Part shown: piece by piece, positions 1 to 8,549 of the stretch | Numbering within the stretch: the first letter of the stretch is position 1 | Layout of the letters: each line of letters opens with the position of its first letter | Assembly: GCF_013778455.1 (NCBI RefSeq) | Contig: NZ_JACEHE010000002.1 | Location: 310,001 to 374,000 of the forward strand | Length of the DNA: 64,000 nt | Reading direction: 5' to 3' | DNA from: Streptomyces himalayensis subsp. himalayensis | Lineage (GTDB): Bacteria; Actinomycetota; Actinomycetes; Streptomycetales; Streptomycetaceae | Made by a program: the position numbers and the translations under genes | Notes under the pieces: generated by a model | Told to the model about the DNA's origin: nothing | What the model saw: only the letters and a program-made list of their open reading frames with translations | Database searches by the model: none

Positions 1-234
1 GCCGCTGTGTCCGCCGCCACGGACGGCGAGCTCGAGACCGTGGTCCCGTATGAAGTCGACCGCGTTCATGACGTCCGCGGTGTCCATGCAGCGCACGATG
101 GCCCCCGGGCGGCGGTCGATCATCGCGTTGTAGATCTTGCGGGTCTCGTCGTACTCCGGGTCCTGCGGGGAGATGACCGGACCGCGCAGTACGGTCCGCA
201 TCGCCTCCAGGGTCGTGTCGTCCACGTTGGCCAT
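1..234 (-). CDS. FAD-binding (PCMH/berberine-bridge type) oxidoreductase, N-terminal part
   Basis: Only the first 78 codons lie in the window; the gene runs off the left edge. The reading starts MANVDDTTLEAMRTVLRGPV and continues through a region about an IYNAMIDRRPGAIVR stretch to AVRGGGHSG. That Gly-rich GGGHS motif is the P-loop-like FAD contact of the vanillyl-alcohol-oxidase/berberine-bridge-enzyme superfamily, where the His may bind FAD covalently. ATG at 232-234 is preceded (minus strand) by AAGGAGATCGTC, a good ribosome-binding site. The substrate cannot be told from this part. It is divergent from the molybdoenzyme at 502. Confidence 0.85.
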   Translation of the reverse strand, partial: MANVDDTTLEAMRTVLRGPVISPQDPEYDETRKIYNAMIDRRPGAIVRCMDTADVMNAVDFIRDHGLELAVRGGGHSG

Positions 235-501
235 GACGATCTCCTTGCGGGGCAAGGTATGGGAACGGGTGCGGGTACGGGTACCGGTCCGTTCTCCGTG
301 ACCCTGCGGGCGGTTGCCGGGACAGGTGGCGCGCGCCGGTGCCCGTCTCGTCCGGGTTCGGGGACCGTCCGGGTTCGGGCACCTCATGGGCCGCAGAGCA
401 GAACCGACGCCACACGGCTGACGTCACCAGCGTCCCGCTGTACGGGGGGACTCGCAATCGCCGCCCTCGCGCGGCCCGGGGCACGAGCGCACCATGGGGA
501 C
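235..501. other. Divergent intergenic region
   Basis: 267 bases between two divergent genes. It contains a simple GGGTAC/GGGTGC-rich run around 255-295 and no convincing gene; both promoters should lie here. Confidence 0.5.
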
Positions 502-1812
502 ATGGGCGGACGCGACGGTGAGGCACACGGGGCCGGCGGTCAGGCACATGAGGCCGACGGTCAGGCACGCGAGGCCGACGGTCAGGCCCACGGGGCCGGC
601 GGTCAGGCACGCGAGGCGGCCGGTCGGGCACGCGAGGCGGCCGGTCGGACACATGAGGCCCGTGAGGCCCACATCAGCGCCCTACGGGCCGTCAGCGCAC
701 CAGCGCGCCTCGCCGAGCCCGTCGAGGGCATCAGCCAGGAGGAACTCGCGCTCGCGGCCCGCAACCACGGTCTGCCGCTGGAGGCCCTCCGCTACGACCT
801 GACCCCGCCCGGACTGCACTACGTACTCGTCCACTACGACATCCCCGTCGCCGACGCCGACGACTGGACGCTCACCATAGGCGGCCGCGTACGCACACCG
901 CTGAGCCTGGACATGACGGCCCTGCGCTCGTTCCCGCCGGTCACCCACAGGGTCACGATGGAGTGCGCGGGGAACGGCCGGGCCCGGCTGACACCGCGCC
1001 CCGTGAGCCAGCCCTGGCTGGTGGAGGCGGTCGGAACCGCCGACTGGACCGGGGTCCCGCTGCGGACGCTGCTCGCCGAGGCCGGTGTCGAGCCGGACGC
1101 CGTCGAGGCCGTCTTCACCGGCGCCGACCACGGAGTCGAACGCGGCGTCGAACAGGACTACCAGCGGAGCCTGCCGCTCGAGGACGCCACCGCCGACGAC
1201 CCCGAGGTACTGGTGGCGTACGAGATGAACGGCGCCCCGCTCCCCCCGCAGCACGGACACCCGCTACGGCTGGTGGTCCCCGGCTGGTACGGCATGGCCC
1301 ATGTGAAATGGCTCCGCGACATCGCCCTGACCAGCACGCCCTTCACGGGCTTCCAGCAGGCGGTGGCCTACCGCTACCGCGAGTCGCCCGACGACCTCGG
1401 CGACCCGGTCACCCGTATCTCCCCGCGGGCGCTGATGATCCCGCCGGGTTTCCCGGACTTCATGTCCCGGACCCGCGTCGTACGGCCGGGGACGGTCAAG
1501 CTGGAGGGCCGGGCGTGGTCGGGCCACGCCCCGGTCACGAAGGTCGAGGTGAGCACGGACGACGGAGAGTCCTGGCAGGAGGCGGAGCTGCCATTGCCGG
1601 AGAGCCCGGACGGGGACGACGGCCGCGCAGGATGGGCCTGGCGAAGCTGGCGGACGACATGGACGGCCACACCCGGCACCCATGTCCTGAGTGCCCGCGC
1701 CACCGACGCCGCGGGCCACTCTCAACCACTCACCCAGCCCTGGAACCGAGGCGGCTTCCGCAACAACCTCGTCCAGCGGATCGCAGTGTTCTGCCTGCCA
1801 CAGGGCGACTGA
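502..1812 (+). CDS. Sulfite-oxidase-like molybdopterin-dependent oxidoreductase
   Basis: A 436-residue protein of the sulfite oxidase/MsrP superfamily. The Moco-binding domain spans about residues 90-320, with the Mo-ligand Cys at residue 155 in ECAGNGRA, followed by the typical GTADWTGVPL, FTGADHG and HGHPLRLVVPGWYGMAHVKWL segments. A C-terminal Mo-co dimerisation domain (about 325-430) contains VEVSTDDGESW. No signal peptide or haem domain is visible, so it is probably cytoplasmic and uses another electron partner; the substrate is unknown. The first 55 residues are an in-frame run of seven 7-residue repeats (GQAREAD-like). ATG 502 is the first in-frame start near the repeats and has only a weak RBS, so the true start could be after the repeats. 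Confidence 0.85.
   Translation: MGGRDGEAHGAGGQAHEADGQAREADGQAHGAGGQAREAAGRAREAAGRTHEAREAHISALRAVSAPARLAEPVEGISQEELALAARNHGLPLEALRYDLTPPGLHYVLVHYDIPVADADDWTLTIGGRVRTPLSLDMTALRSFPPVTHRVTMECAGNGRARLTPRPVSQPWLVEAVGTADWTGVPLRTLLAEAGVEPDAVEAVFTGADHGVERGVEQDYQRSLPLEDATADDPEVLVAYEMNGAPLPPQHGHPLRLVVPGWYGMAHVKWLRDIALTSTPFTGFQQAVAYRYRESPDDLGDPVTRISPRALMIPPGFPDFMSRTRVVRPGTVKLEGRAWSGHAPVTKVEVSTDDGESWQEAELPLPESPDGDDGRAGWAWRSWRTTWTATPGTHVLSARATDAAGHSQPLTQPWNRGGFRNNLVQRIAVFCLPQGD
517..663 (+). repeat. Seven tandem 21-bp repeats inside the molybdoenzyme gene
   Basis: Seven consecutive 21-bp units beginning GGTCAGGCAC, with substitutions but no length change, so the frame is kept. They encode variants of GQAHEAD/GQAREAA. 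Confidence 0.9.
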
Positions 1813-1895
1813 ACCGGACAGGCTGGATCACCACCGCCCGAAGTACTCGCACCGCCCGAAATGCGCGGTCCCCGAGGGCCGGGAAAACTGGGTTC

Positions 1896-2171
1896 ATGGC
1901 GATAAAGGCAGGCGCATCAGGCAACTCAGGCAAGGCGGCACAGGCGGACAAGGCGGCAAAGGCGGACAAGGCAGCCCTCGAGGGCGGCCCGGACGATCTG
2001 CGCGAACAGATCGTGCCCCTTACTGCTCCCGAACCTGCCTCCCAACAGGACCTGAAGATCCCGCACCGCGGCGGCTACGAGCACTACCGCGCCACCCAAC
2101 GGCAGAAGAAGACGCCGGAGGGAAAGGTGCCGGTCTACGAGTGGTGGGAGCGGACGGAGATCGCCGAGTAG
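1896..2171 (+). CDS. DUF5988-like small protein
   Basis: A 91-residue protein. The N-terminal 30 residues are Ala/Lys-rich and low complexity. The rest (EGGPDDLREQIV, LKIPHRGGYEHYRAT, VYEWWERTEIAE) has the arrangement I recall for DUF5988, a family of short actinobacterial proteins of unknown function. The match is from memory. ATG 1896 fits the start of the Lys/Ala region; no strong RBS is seen. It lies 83 bp after the molybdoenzyme on the same strand and may be co-transcribed. Confidence 0.65.
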   Translation: MAIKAGASGNSGKAAQADKAAKADKAALEGGPDDLREQIVPLTAPEPASQQDLKIPHRGGYEHYRATQRQKKTPEGKVPVYEWWERTEIAE

Positions 2172-2420
2172 CACGGCGCCACCACCCACCCGTCAGGCGT
2201 CAAGAACCTGCCCACCGCGCCGCACGACCGGCGACTGAACACTCCAGGCGTCGTTGACCTTCCGACTCGACGGCGGCCAGCTCGGGAGCCTTCGGCCACT
2301 GTTCGACTGGATCAGCGGCACTGGTCATGATCACTCGCACCTCTGCAGTGCGCCGTAGCACCGTTTTCCGATCGTCGCGTCGGCGGCCGCAGTCCCAGGA
2401 CGGATGCTCAATCGAACTTA

Positions 2421-2446
2421 GAGCTCGCGCAGACAGGCGCGAGCTC
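2421..2446 (-). terminator. Terminator hairpin of the 6-TM protein gene
   Basis: GAGCTCGCGC-N6-GCGCGAGCTC, a perfect 10-bp stem just beyond the stop codon at 2455. Confidence 0.7.
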
Positions 2447-2454
2447 CAAGTAGT

Positions 2455-3042
2455 TCAACGGTCGGCATCAGGTGTCACGGCGACCCTGCCGGGCCGGAAG
2501 AGGGCCAGGGCGAGCATGAAGAACCCGGGTACGAGGAACAGGTCGGCGCTGAGAGCGATGAACTCGACCCTGGTGGCACGGCCGAGCGGGAACAGAACAC
2601 CGCCAAGAGCGACCAGGACGGCGATCACAGTGGGCGCCAGGCGGGTGAGTCGCAGCGCCAGGCCCATGAGCACGAACGAGCCCGGCAGGATCGGCCCAAG
2701 TAACCAGAGCACCAGACCTGTGGCGACCGGGTGCTCGGCGGAGGCGTCGAGGGACTCTTGTGCGGATACGTCGAAGAGCGCCCCGAAGAAGCCCTGCAGG
2801 CCGAAGGCTACGCCGCCCAGCATCCCGAGCAGAGTGGCAAGAACTCCTACGGCACCGAGCCACGGGCGGCTCGCGCCGATGCGCTCCCAGACACCTAGCA
2901 GGCCGTATGCCCAGATGCCGATTCCGTAGAAGACAAGCATGCCGCCGACGAGGCCATACCGGCCGTCAGACCAGAAGAACGTGGAGAGCGCAAACAGCAC
3001 TGACCCCACGATCAAGGACGCCAGGCGAAGACGATCGAACAT
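2455..3042 (-). CDS. Membrane protein of unknown function (about six TM segments)
   Basis: 195 residues from ATG 3042 (MFDRLRLASL). Hydrophobic stretches around residues 5-25, 32-52, 60-85, 105-128, 133-155 and 160-180 predict about six membrane passes. No catalytic or transport motif is recognised. An upstream in-frame start at 3078 would add 12 polar residues. Codon use is somewhat less GC3-biased than the neighbours. Confidence 0.7.
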   Translation of the reverse strand: MFDRLRLASLIVGSVLFALSTFFWSDGRYGLVGGMLVFYGIGIWAYGLLGVWERIGASRPWLGAVGVLATLLGMLGGVAFGLQGFFGALFDVSAQESLDASAEHPVATGLVLWLLGPILPGSFVLMGLALRLTRLAPTVIAVLVALGGVLFPLGRATRVEFIALSADLFLVPGFFMLALALFRPGRVAVTPDADR

Positions 3043-3184
3043 CGAATGTGATCTAGATAACGTGACTATTCTGCCCATATTGGTTCTATGCGGAAGCCTA
3101 TGGACCGAGAGCCGTTACGGGTAGCTCGACACGCTTACGAGGCGGATGTCGCCGCCAACGTGCCCGTCGTGCGAGTCCCGCAGG

Positions 3185-3700
3185 TCAGCGCGCTTCCTTC
3201 GACGAAGTGATCGGCTCCCCCGACCTACGTACTGGAGGCAGGACGCTCCAGGGGAAGTTGATCCACTCGTCGGTCCGCTTCCACACGTACTCGCACTTCA
3301 CGAGCGACTGCGACTTCTCGTAGATGACCGCGGAGCGCACCTCGGCCACGGTGTCGAGGCAGAAGTCGTGCACGAGCTTCAGGGTCTTGCCGGTGTCGGC
3401 GACGTCGTCGGCGATCAGGACCTTCTTGTCGGTGAAGTCGATCGCGTTGGGGACGGGCGCGAGCATGACCGGCATCTCGAGGGTGGTCCCGACGCCGGTG
3501 TAGAACTCCACGTTCACGAGGTGGATGTTCTTGCAGTCGAGCGCGTACGCGAGCCCGCCCGCCACGAAGACTCCGCCGCGCGCGATGGACAGCACGATGT
3601 CCGGCTCGTACCCGTCGTCGGCGATCGTCTGCGCCAGCTCACGGACGGCGACGCCGAAGTCCTCGTACGTGAGGTTCTCGCGCTTTATGGGCTCGCTCAC
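3185..3700 (-). CDS. Purine-type phosphoribosyltransferase
   Basis: 171 residues from GTG 3700 (SEPIKRENLTYEDFG). The PRPP-binding loop reads VLIADDVADTGKTLK, the hallmark of type I phosphoribosyltransferases, and IVLSIARGGVFVAG is the PPi loop. It resembles the hypoxanthine/xanthine PRT group that salvages purine bases with PRPP. An alternative GTG at 3709 would overlap the dcd stop by 4 bases (GTGA); the 3700 start has better spacing from the AGG. It is clearly translationally coupled to dcd, so both serve nucleotide metabolism. Confidence 0.85.
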   Translation of the reverse strand: MSEPIKRENLTYEDFGVAVRELAQTIADDGYEPDIVLSIARGGVFVAGGLAYALDCKNIHLVNVEFYTGVGTTLEMPVMLAPVPNAIDFTDKKVLIADDVADTGKTLKLVHDFCLDTVAEVRSAVIYEKSQSLVKCEYVWKRTDEWINFPWSVLPPVRRSGEPITSSKEAR

Positions 3701-3705
3701 AGCGC

Positions 3706-4281
3706 TCACACCTGGGTCCGATGGAAGTTGACGAACGAGCGCGAGGCGGTGGGCCCGCGCTGCCCCTGGTAACGGGAGCCATAGCGCTCGGACCCGTACG
3801 GGAACTCGGCCGGCGAGGTGAGCCGGAACATGCACAGCTGGCCGATCTTCATGCCCGGCCAGAGCTTGATCGGCAGTGTGGCGAGATTCGACAGCTCGAG
3901 CGTCACATGGCCGGAGAAACCGGGGTCGATGAAGCCGGCGGTGGAGTGCGTCACCAGCCCGAGCCGCCCGAGCGAACTCTTCCCTTCCAGCCTGGAGGCG
4001 AGATCGTCGGGAAGCGTGATGACCTCGTACGTCGAAGCGAGCACGAACTCACCGGGGTGGAGAATGAACGGCTCGTCGCCCTCCGGCTCCACGAGGCGGG
4101 TCAGATCGGCCTGCTCGACGGCGGGGTCGATGTGGGGGTAGCGGTGGTTCTCGAACACCCGGAAAAAGCGGTCGAGACGCACGTCGATGCTGGAGGGCTG
4201 CACCATCGATTCGTCGTACGGGTCGATGCGCACACGCCCCGCGTCGATCTCGGCCCGGATGTCCTTGTCTGAGAGAAGCAC
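3706..4281 (-). CDS. dcd: dCTP deaminase
   Basis: 191 residues, full length for the family. It deaminates dCTP to dUTP, feeding dTMP synthesis. [14 protein letters not shown], the SSLGRLGL segment and [14 protein letters not shown] followed by TLELSN (with the catalytic Glu) are diagnostic of Dcd/DUTPase-fold trimers. ATG 4281 starts [13 protein letters not shown], the canonical N-terminus. It overlaps or abuts the downstream phosphoribosyltransferase. Confidence 0.97.
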   Translation of the reverse strand: MLLSDKDIRAEIDAGRVRIDPYDESMVQPSSIDVRLDRFFRVFENHRYPHIDPAVEQADLTRLVEPEGDEPFILHPGEFVLASTYEVITLPDDLASRLEGKSSLGRLGLVTHSTAGFIDPGFSGHVTLELSNLATLPIKLWPGMKIGQLCMFRLTSPAEFPYGSERYGSRYQGQRGPTASRSFVNFHRTQV

Positions 4282-4378
4282 GTCCTGAGGATACGCAGAG
4301 GGCGCGGGCTCGCCGAAACGCGGTCACCGCGACACTGCGACGGACCCGCGCTCCTCGGACGTACGTACGCGCGTGCCG

Positions 4379-4537
4379 CTAGCGCTTCTCGAGCGCCACC
4401 GGGACGGCGTTCCTCAGCCGGGAACACCGCGGACACCGGATGAGCCGGCCGGGGCCGAGCCGGTCGGCCTGCTGCATCGGGAACGAAGAGGTGCTGAACA
4501 CGTGCCCCTCGGCACAACGGACGACGGTGCGCTCCAT
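4379..4537 (-). CDS. Small zinc-ribbon protein
   Basis: 52 residues starting MERTVVRCAEGHVFSTSSF. One Cys-x2-Gly-His and one CPRC pair (VRCAEGH ... IRCPRCSRL) make a likely single zinc-binding ribbon. Function unknown; such short proteins are common next to dcd/tRNA-Gly in streptomycetes (recalled, not checked). Confidence 0.65.
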   Translation of the reverse strand: MERTVVRCAEGHVFSTSSFPMQQADRLGPGRLIRCPRCSRLRNAVPVALEKR

Positions 4538-4975
4538 CAAGACCTGGAGTCCTTCCCCACGAGCCGCTGAATGACTGCCGCCGAACAACCGGAAACGACT
4601 GACGGCGAACGCCACATTACGGGATGAAGAGGACGGCTCTTCAAGCGGCACTCCGGCCACATTCAAGCCCCCGGGCACGCGCGGGTCACGCCCCACCGTA
4701 CGCCTCAACTCACGCCGTCCGCAGCTGAGTCCGGCCCATACCCCAGCCGCGTCGAAGGCACGTCGGTGTCGTGCCGGCGCCGTGTCGGCGGCCGCGCCCG
4801 AGGCCGAGCCCGAGCCCGCGCCGAAGCCCCATCCAGGCCCAGCCCGTTTCCACCAGGTCCAGCCCACATCGGCCCAGGCCCGGACAGCAAGCGAGCCCCC
4901 AACGCCTGAGCATCAGGGGCCCTGCATGAGGTACAGTGTGCGACGGTAACGACACCGATCAGGTCGGCGTCTTAC
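4538..4975. other. Non-coding stretch upstream of tRNA-Gly
   Basis: 438 bases with no convincing gene; the overlapping reading frames are Arg/Pro-rich and low complexity. It should contain the tRNA-Gly promoter near its right end. Confidence 0.5.
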
Positions 4976-5049
4976 GCGGGTGTAGTTTAATGGTAGAACA
5001 TCAGCTTCCCAAGCTGAGAGCGCGAGTTCGATTCTCGTCACCCGCTCCA
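4976..5049 (+). tRNA. tRNA-Gly (anticodon CCC)
   Basis: A complete cloverleaf: acceptor GCGGGTG/CACCCGC, D-arm with TAGTTTAATGGTA, anticodon stem TCAGC/GCTGA enclosing loop TTCCCAA (anticodon CCC, reads GGG), T-arm with GAGTTCGATTCTC, discriminator T and an encoded CCA at 5047-5049. Its 3' half is duplicated at 10097-10139, so it is the attachment site of an integrated element. Confidence 0.97.
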
Positions 5050-5051
5050 TG
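5009..5051 (+). repeat. attL (3' part of tRNA-Gly)
   Basis: 43-bp direct repeat starting CCAAGCTGAGAGCGCGAG and ending CCGCTCCATG; identical to 10097-10139. Confidence 0.9.
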
Positions 5052-5054
5052 TGA

Positions 5055-5081
5055 AACCCCCAGGTCAGAGACCCGGGGGTT
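5055..5081 (+). terminator. tRNA-Gly terminator (element side)
   Basis: AACCCCCAGGTC-AGA-GACCCGGGGGTT, a 12-bp stem with one mismatch, followed by TCTTTGTTG. A related but different hairpin follows attR at 10144. Confidence 0.85.
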
Positions 5082-5139
5082 CTTTGTTGTCTAGACCGGT
5101 GGGCGGCTGCCGCACCACAACCGCACCATTAGCTCGCGG

Positions 5140-5741
5140 CTAGCTTCCGGTGGGCTCCTCCTCGTTGTGCGCAGGGTTGTCCTTGTGGTGCTTCGCACGC
5201 TCGGCGCGCACCATCTCGTCGAGCCCGTCCGCCACCTCGCGCTGCCGCTCGTCGTCGGAGTGCTGATAGATCAGCGCAGCCTTCTCGGAGGACTGTCCGG
5301 CCCGGACCATGGTGTCCTTCAGCGTCGCGCCGGAACGCGTCGAGAGCGTGTGTCCGGTGTGACGAAGGTCGTAGAAGCGGAAGCCGTCCGGGAGGCCGAC
5401 GGCAGTACGAGCGCGCCGCCACTTCCGGCCGAAAGAGGTGCGGCGGAAGGGAGCTCCCTTCTCACCGACGAAAAGGAGGCCGTCAGGCCCCTTCTCGGCG
5501 TACCAGGCGAGGTGGCGTTTCACCTCCTTCTCCAGGAAGGCCGGAAGAACAACGAAGCGTGCGCCCGCATCCGACTTGGTCGCACCGGGAGCGCGTTTGC
5601 CGTTGGTCCGCTCAGGCTCGGCAACCCGGACCGGATGACGAGGGAATCGAGGTCCACGTCCCGGCGCCGCAGCCCGGCCAGTTCCTCGGCGCGCATCGGG
5701 CCGTAGGCGGTCAAGCGGAGCGAACGGCCTGGACCAGGCAT
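5140..5741 (-). pseudogene. Tyrosine recombinase (integrase), truncated and frameshifted
   Basis: C-terminal part of a phage/ICE-type integrase. From 5741 the frame reads LTAYGPMRAEELAGLRRRDV (Arg-I region), then loses one base near 5630; the other frame carries on with VRVAEPERTNGKRAPGATKS, LPAFLEKEV, FRFYDLRHTGHTL (box II His/Arg) and ALIYQHSDDERQREVA (catalytic Tyr). The N-terminal arm- and core-binding domains (roughly 200 residues) are missing: the fragment begins at the stop of the GntR gene. It sits beside attL, as expected for the element's own integrase, and cannot be active as read. Confidence 0.88.
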
Positions 5742-6424
5742 CAGTTCAAGCGATAGGTGTCTTCGAGCTCCTGACGATCAGCAGGAAGCAGCACGTCAGA
5801 GACTTGCAGCGCCTGCCCGGAGGCGTTGCATGCGATGACCAAGACACTGAGCACGGGCACGCCATCCGGCAAGCCCAGAAGCTCGGCTTCACCACTCTCA
5901 GGCAGTCGAGCCGAGACCCGTTCCGTCACATGGTCGAAGCGGACCTTCTTCCGGGCTTCCACATGCTCGCGCACACTGCCGCTCAGGGCTTCGGCGCTCG
6001 CCAGCTCGGTGTCCTGGACCAGGCCGGCGGGGAAGTACGACGAAATCAACTCGACCGCTTCGCCGCCCTCCTCCACCGGGAAACGGCGCATGAGGACCTT
6101 GGCCCGCTTCGGGAGCCCGAGCGCGGAGGCGACCCGCGCCGGAACAGGGACTTCAGCGACTTCGACCAGGCGCCCCGAGGCCCGCGCCTCACCGCGCTCC
6201 AGGGCCTCTCGTCCCCGCCGGTCCTTCTGCTCCACGACCTCCGGACGGCCCCGAACGATGGTGCCGTACCCCTGCCGGGACTCCAGCCATCCGTCGCGCT
6301 TCAGCAGCTCCAGCGCCCGCACGACGGTCGGGCGGGACATCCCGAAGGCTTGCACCAACTGATTCTCGCTGGGCACCCGAGTGCCGGGCGGATCTTCGTC
6401 GCCGTAGAGAGCGGCGTGAAGCAT
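5741..6424 (-). CDS. GntR/UTRA-family transcription regulator, possibly 5'-truncated
   Basis: 227 residues from ATG 6424. The winged helix (PGTRVPSENQLVQAFGMS, RPTVVRALELLKRDGWLESR, QGYGTIVRG) is followed by a UTRA effector domain (about residues 85-225, ending SDVLLPADRQELEDTYRLN). Such regulators (KorSA-like) control transfer in Streptomyces integrative elements. Helix 1 is atypical: it reads MLHAALYGDEDP, and longer in-frame starts (GTG 6610) run antisense to the DUF1152 gene. The 5' end may be a rearrangement scar. The UTRA ligand is unknown. Confidence 0.75.
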   Translation of the reverse strand: MLHAALYGDEDPPGTRVPSENQLVQAFGMSRPTVVRALELLKRDGWLESRQGYGTIVRGRPEVVEQKDRRGREALERGEARASGRLVEVAEVPVPARVASALGLPKRAKVLMRRFPVEEGGEAVELISSYFPAGLVQDTELASAEALSGSVREHVEARKKVRFDHVTERVSARLPESGEAELLGLPDGVPVLSVLVIACNASGQALQVSDVLLPADRQELEDTYRLN

Positions 6425-7363
6425 TGCGGCGGCGACCTCCAACAGCTCACCCCAGCAGTCTGGGCAGTGCCGGCCGGGGCCCGCCCGATCGCTCCGGCAG
6501 GCTCTACCCTCCCCCGACTCGCCGCAGAGGTCCCGCACACCTTCGCGCTGATCGACCCAAGCCACGGAGCCGAGGGCATCACCCGCCAACTCGAAGAGCT
6601 GGTAGGCCACTTGTCACCGGAGTCGATCGATCTCCTGGACGTAGGCGGTGACATCCTTGCCCGAGGCGATGAGCCGACACTGAAGAGCCCGCTTGCCGAC
6701 GCCGTCACGCTCGCCGCGTGCTGCCAGGTGAACGCCCCTATCCGACTCCTGGTCGCAGGCCCCGGTCTGGACGGCGAACTGCCTCCCGATGAACCGCGCG
6801 GAATGCTCGGCTCGCTCGTCCACACCTTCACCGCCAAGGACGTTGAGCCAATCAGCTCGGTCCTGGAGTGGCACCCCTCCGAGGCAACCGGGATGCTCGC
6901 GGCGACAGCCCGAGGCGTACGTGGCACGTGCGAGATGCGGGACGCCGGACTACCCGTCCCCCTCACTGACGAAGGGCCGACCGTCCATGAAGTCGACCTG
7001 GACGAAACGCTGAGCCGCAACCAGCTGGCCCGCGCCATCATGGCAACCACCACCCTGGACGAGGTAGAGGCACACAGCCGCGAAATCTGCGGCTACTCGG
7101 AGATCGACTACGAACGCAACAAGGCCGCATGGCTCAAAGAACAGCCACCGGTGCAGCTCGACCCCCAGGCCGTGCTGTCCGAGCTCGACCAGTTCGAAGC
7201 CGAGGCCCAGAACCGCGGAGTCACTCACACGACGTTCCGCCGCATCACCGAGGCACTGAACCTCAACGGCTCCCTACGCGAGGACCTGCGCCAACTGCTC
7301 ATCAGCAGCCGCCCGGAGAAGTACGACGCACCCTTGTGGCGCATCACATCCACTGCTGAGTAA
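6416..7363 (+). CDS. DUF1152 family protein, probably 5'-truncated
   Basis: About 315 residues from the first plausible start, GTG 6416, which overlaps the divergent GntR start by 9 bases. APAGSTLPRLAAEVPHTFAL, DPSHGAEG, DLLDVGGDILARGDEP, KSPLADAVTLAA and LVAGPGLDGELP are the conserved DUF1152 blocks (function unknown). The Gly-rich N-terminal segment expected before them is absent here. The C-terminal 150 residues are intact. It may be a pseudogene. Confidence 0.65.
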   Translation: MKHCGGDLQQLTPAVWAVPAGARPIAPAGSTLPRLAAEVPHTFALIDPSHGAEGITRQLEELVGHLSPESIDLLDVGGDILARGDEPTLKSPLADAVTLAACCQVNAPIRLLVAGPGLDGELPPDEPRGMLGSLVHTFTAKDVEPISSVLEWHPSEATGMLAATARGVRGTCEMRDAGLPVPLTDEGPTVHEVDLDETLSRNQLARAIMATTTLDEVEAHSREICGYSEIDYERNKAAWLKEQPPVQLDPQAVLSELDQFEAEAQNRGVTHTTFRRITEALNLNGSLREDLRQLLISSRPEKYDAPLWRITSTAE

Positions 7364-7902
7364 CAACCTTCTTCGGTTCAAGGCCCGCGCACAGCGCGGG
7401 CGCGCGCCGCCTCTGCGGCGCGGCCTGCCTCCTGTCTTCGCCCCGGCTGGCCGCGCCCGGCGGCGCGCTACGTGCAGCGGGCAAGCAGGGGAAGCCTCAG
7501 TCAGGCCGTAGAGGCCTAGGGGCACGGCGGCATCGCTGAGCGGTTTACGTGGCTCGAGCACGGCCGTCTACGGCCATAGCCGTAGTGCTGTTTACCAGGC
7601 CAGCAGCGGGTGAGGTGGCGTCCGTGCCGAGCAACGGGGCCGGGCAGAAAAGGCCGGCACGACCGGGCGGCCGTACCGCCACCGTCACGGATGCAAGAGC
7701 GTGAGCGGACCAACGCCGACGGATGGGCCGAGGGGGGGAGCAGCTGCTGCCGCGCTGTGGCCGAGCCCGTCATGGGCGCTCCGCTAGGTGCATACCGTTG
7801 CACTACATCCCCACCCTGGCTCGGCTTGAACACGGCCAGTCGGTGCCGGGTCCTCGGCTAAAAACTGGATGCGCCTGACAATAAGACCTCATACTCGCGG
7901 GC
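7364..7902. other. Long non-coding stretch within the element
   Basis: 539 bases with no supported gene. It has GC-rich inverted repeats (for example CCGCGC-N3-GCGCGG near 7384-7400 and CGTGCCG...CGGCACG at 7622-7660). The RidA-like promoter is expected near 7860-7900. Confidence 0.4.
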
Positions 7903-8313
7903 ATGAGCGCAAGGATGACCCGCATCAACCCGGACGAGCTGCATGAAACACCCGGCTACCACCACATCACCGTGGTCGAGGCTGGTCGAACGGCTTACTT
8001 GGCGGGTCAGTGCCCGCTTGATCGGAGCGGCTCACTCGTCGGCCCCGGGGCCCTCGACCTCCAGATAGACCAGGTCGCGGCGAACGCGCGGGTTGCTCTG
8101 ACAGCGGTAGGTGCCCAGCCCGAGCACGTCGTGCGCTCGGTGATCTACGTGTGCAGCGATGACAGAGGCGTTCTGGGCGCTGCATGGCGTCGGCTCACCG
8201 ACTCGGTCATTGGCCTGGCATTCACCACTGCCAGCACGCTCGTGGGCGTTACACAGCTCGGCTTCGCGGGCCAACTCGTCGAGGTGGACCTCACCGTGGC
8301 ACTGCCCGACTAA
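7903..8313 (+). CDS. RidA-like (YjgF/YER057c/UK114 superfamily) protein
   Basis: 136 residues with the RidA fold pattern: HHITVVEAGRTAYLAGQCPL, DLQIDQVAANARVALTAVGA, VVRSVIYVCSD and GFAGQLVEVDLTVAL. True RidA enamine/imine deaminases need an Arg in a PARxxV motif before the last strand; this protein has STLVGV there instead. It is therefore more likely one of the non-RidA (Rid4-7-like) subgroups, with unknown activity. ATG 7903; no obvious strong RBS. Confidence 0.8.
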   Translation: MSARMTRINPDELHETPGYHHITVVEAGRTAYLAGQCPLDRSGSLVGPGALDLQIDQVAANARVALTAVGAQPEHVVRSVIYVCSDDRGVLGAAWRRLTDSVIGLAFTTASTLVGVTQLGFAGQLVEVDLTVALPD

Positions 8314-8505
8314 CTGATAGGCCACGATGTGAGAAAGGTCACCGAGGCTCTCCAGGCGCATAGAAGGCGACCCGTGCCCTTCGCGTGCCCGATCGAGTAG
8401 GACCCGGCGGGGAACAACGGGGAAAGTCGGAGACCCGCCCGAGAAGGCCCAGGTCACAGGCCTCCCAGGTCAGCGGGCGTCCGCATACGCGATCTTCCAA
8501 ACTAG

Positions 8506-8537
8506 TGCCGCATCAAGCAACGTTCGCCCTGTCGCCG
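8506..8537 (+). repeat. Left terminal inverted repeat
   Basis: Begins TGCCGCATCAAGCAACG; pairs with 9405-9436, 28 of 32 positions identical. Confidence 0.85.
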
Positions 8538-8549
8538 TACGGTCGGTGC

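Noticed and set aside
5804..6415. Extension of the DUF1152 frame upstream to 5804
   Set aside because: This part is antisense to the GntR gene and has no similarity to DUF1152; the open frame is due to high GC.
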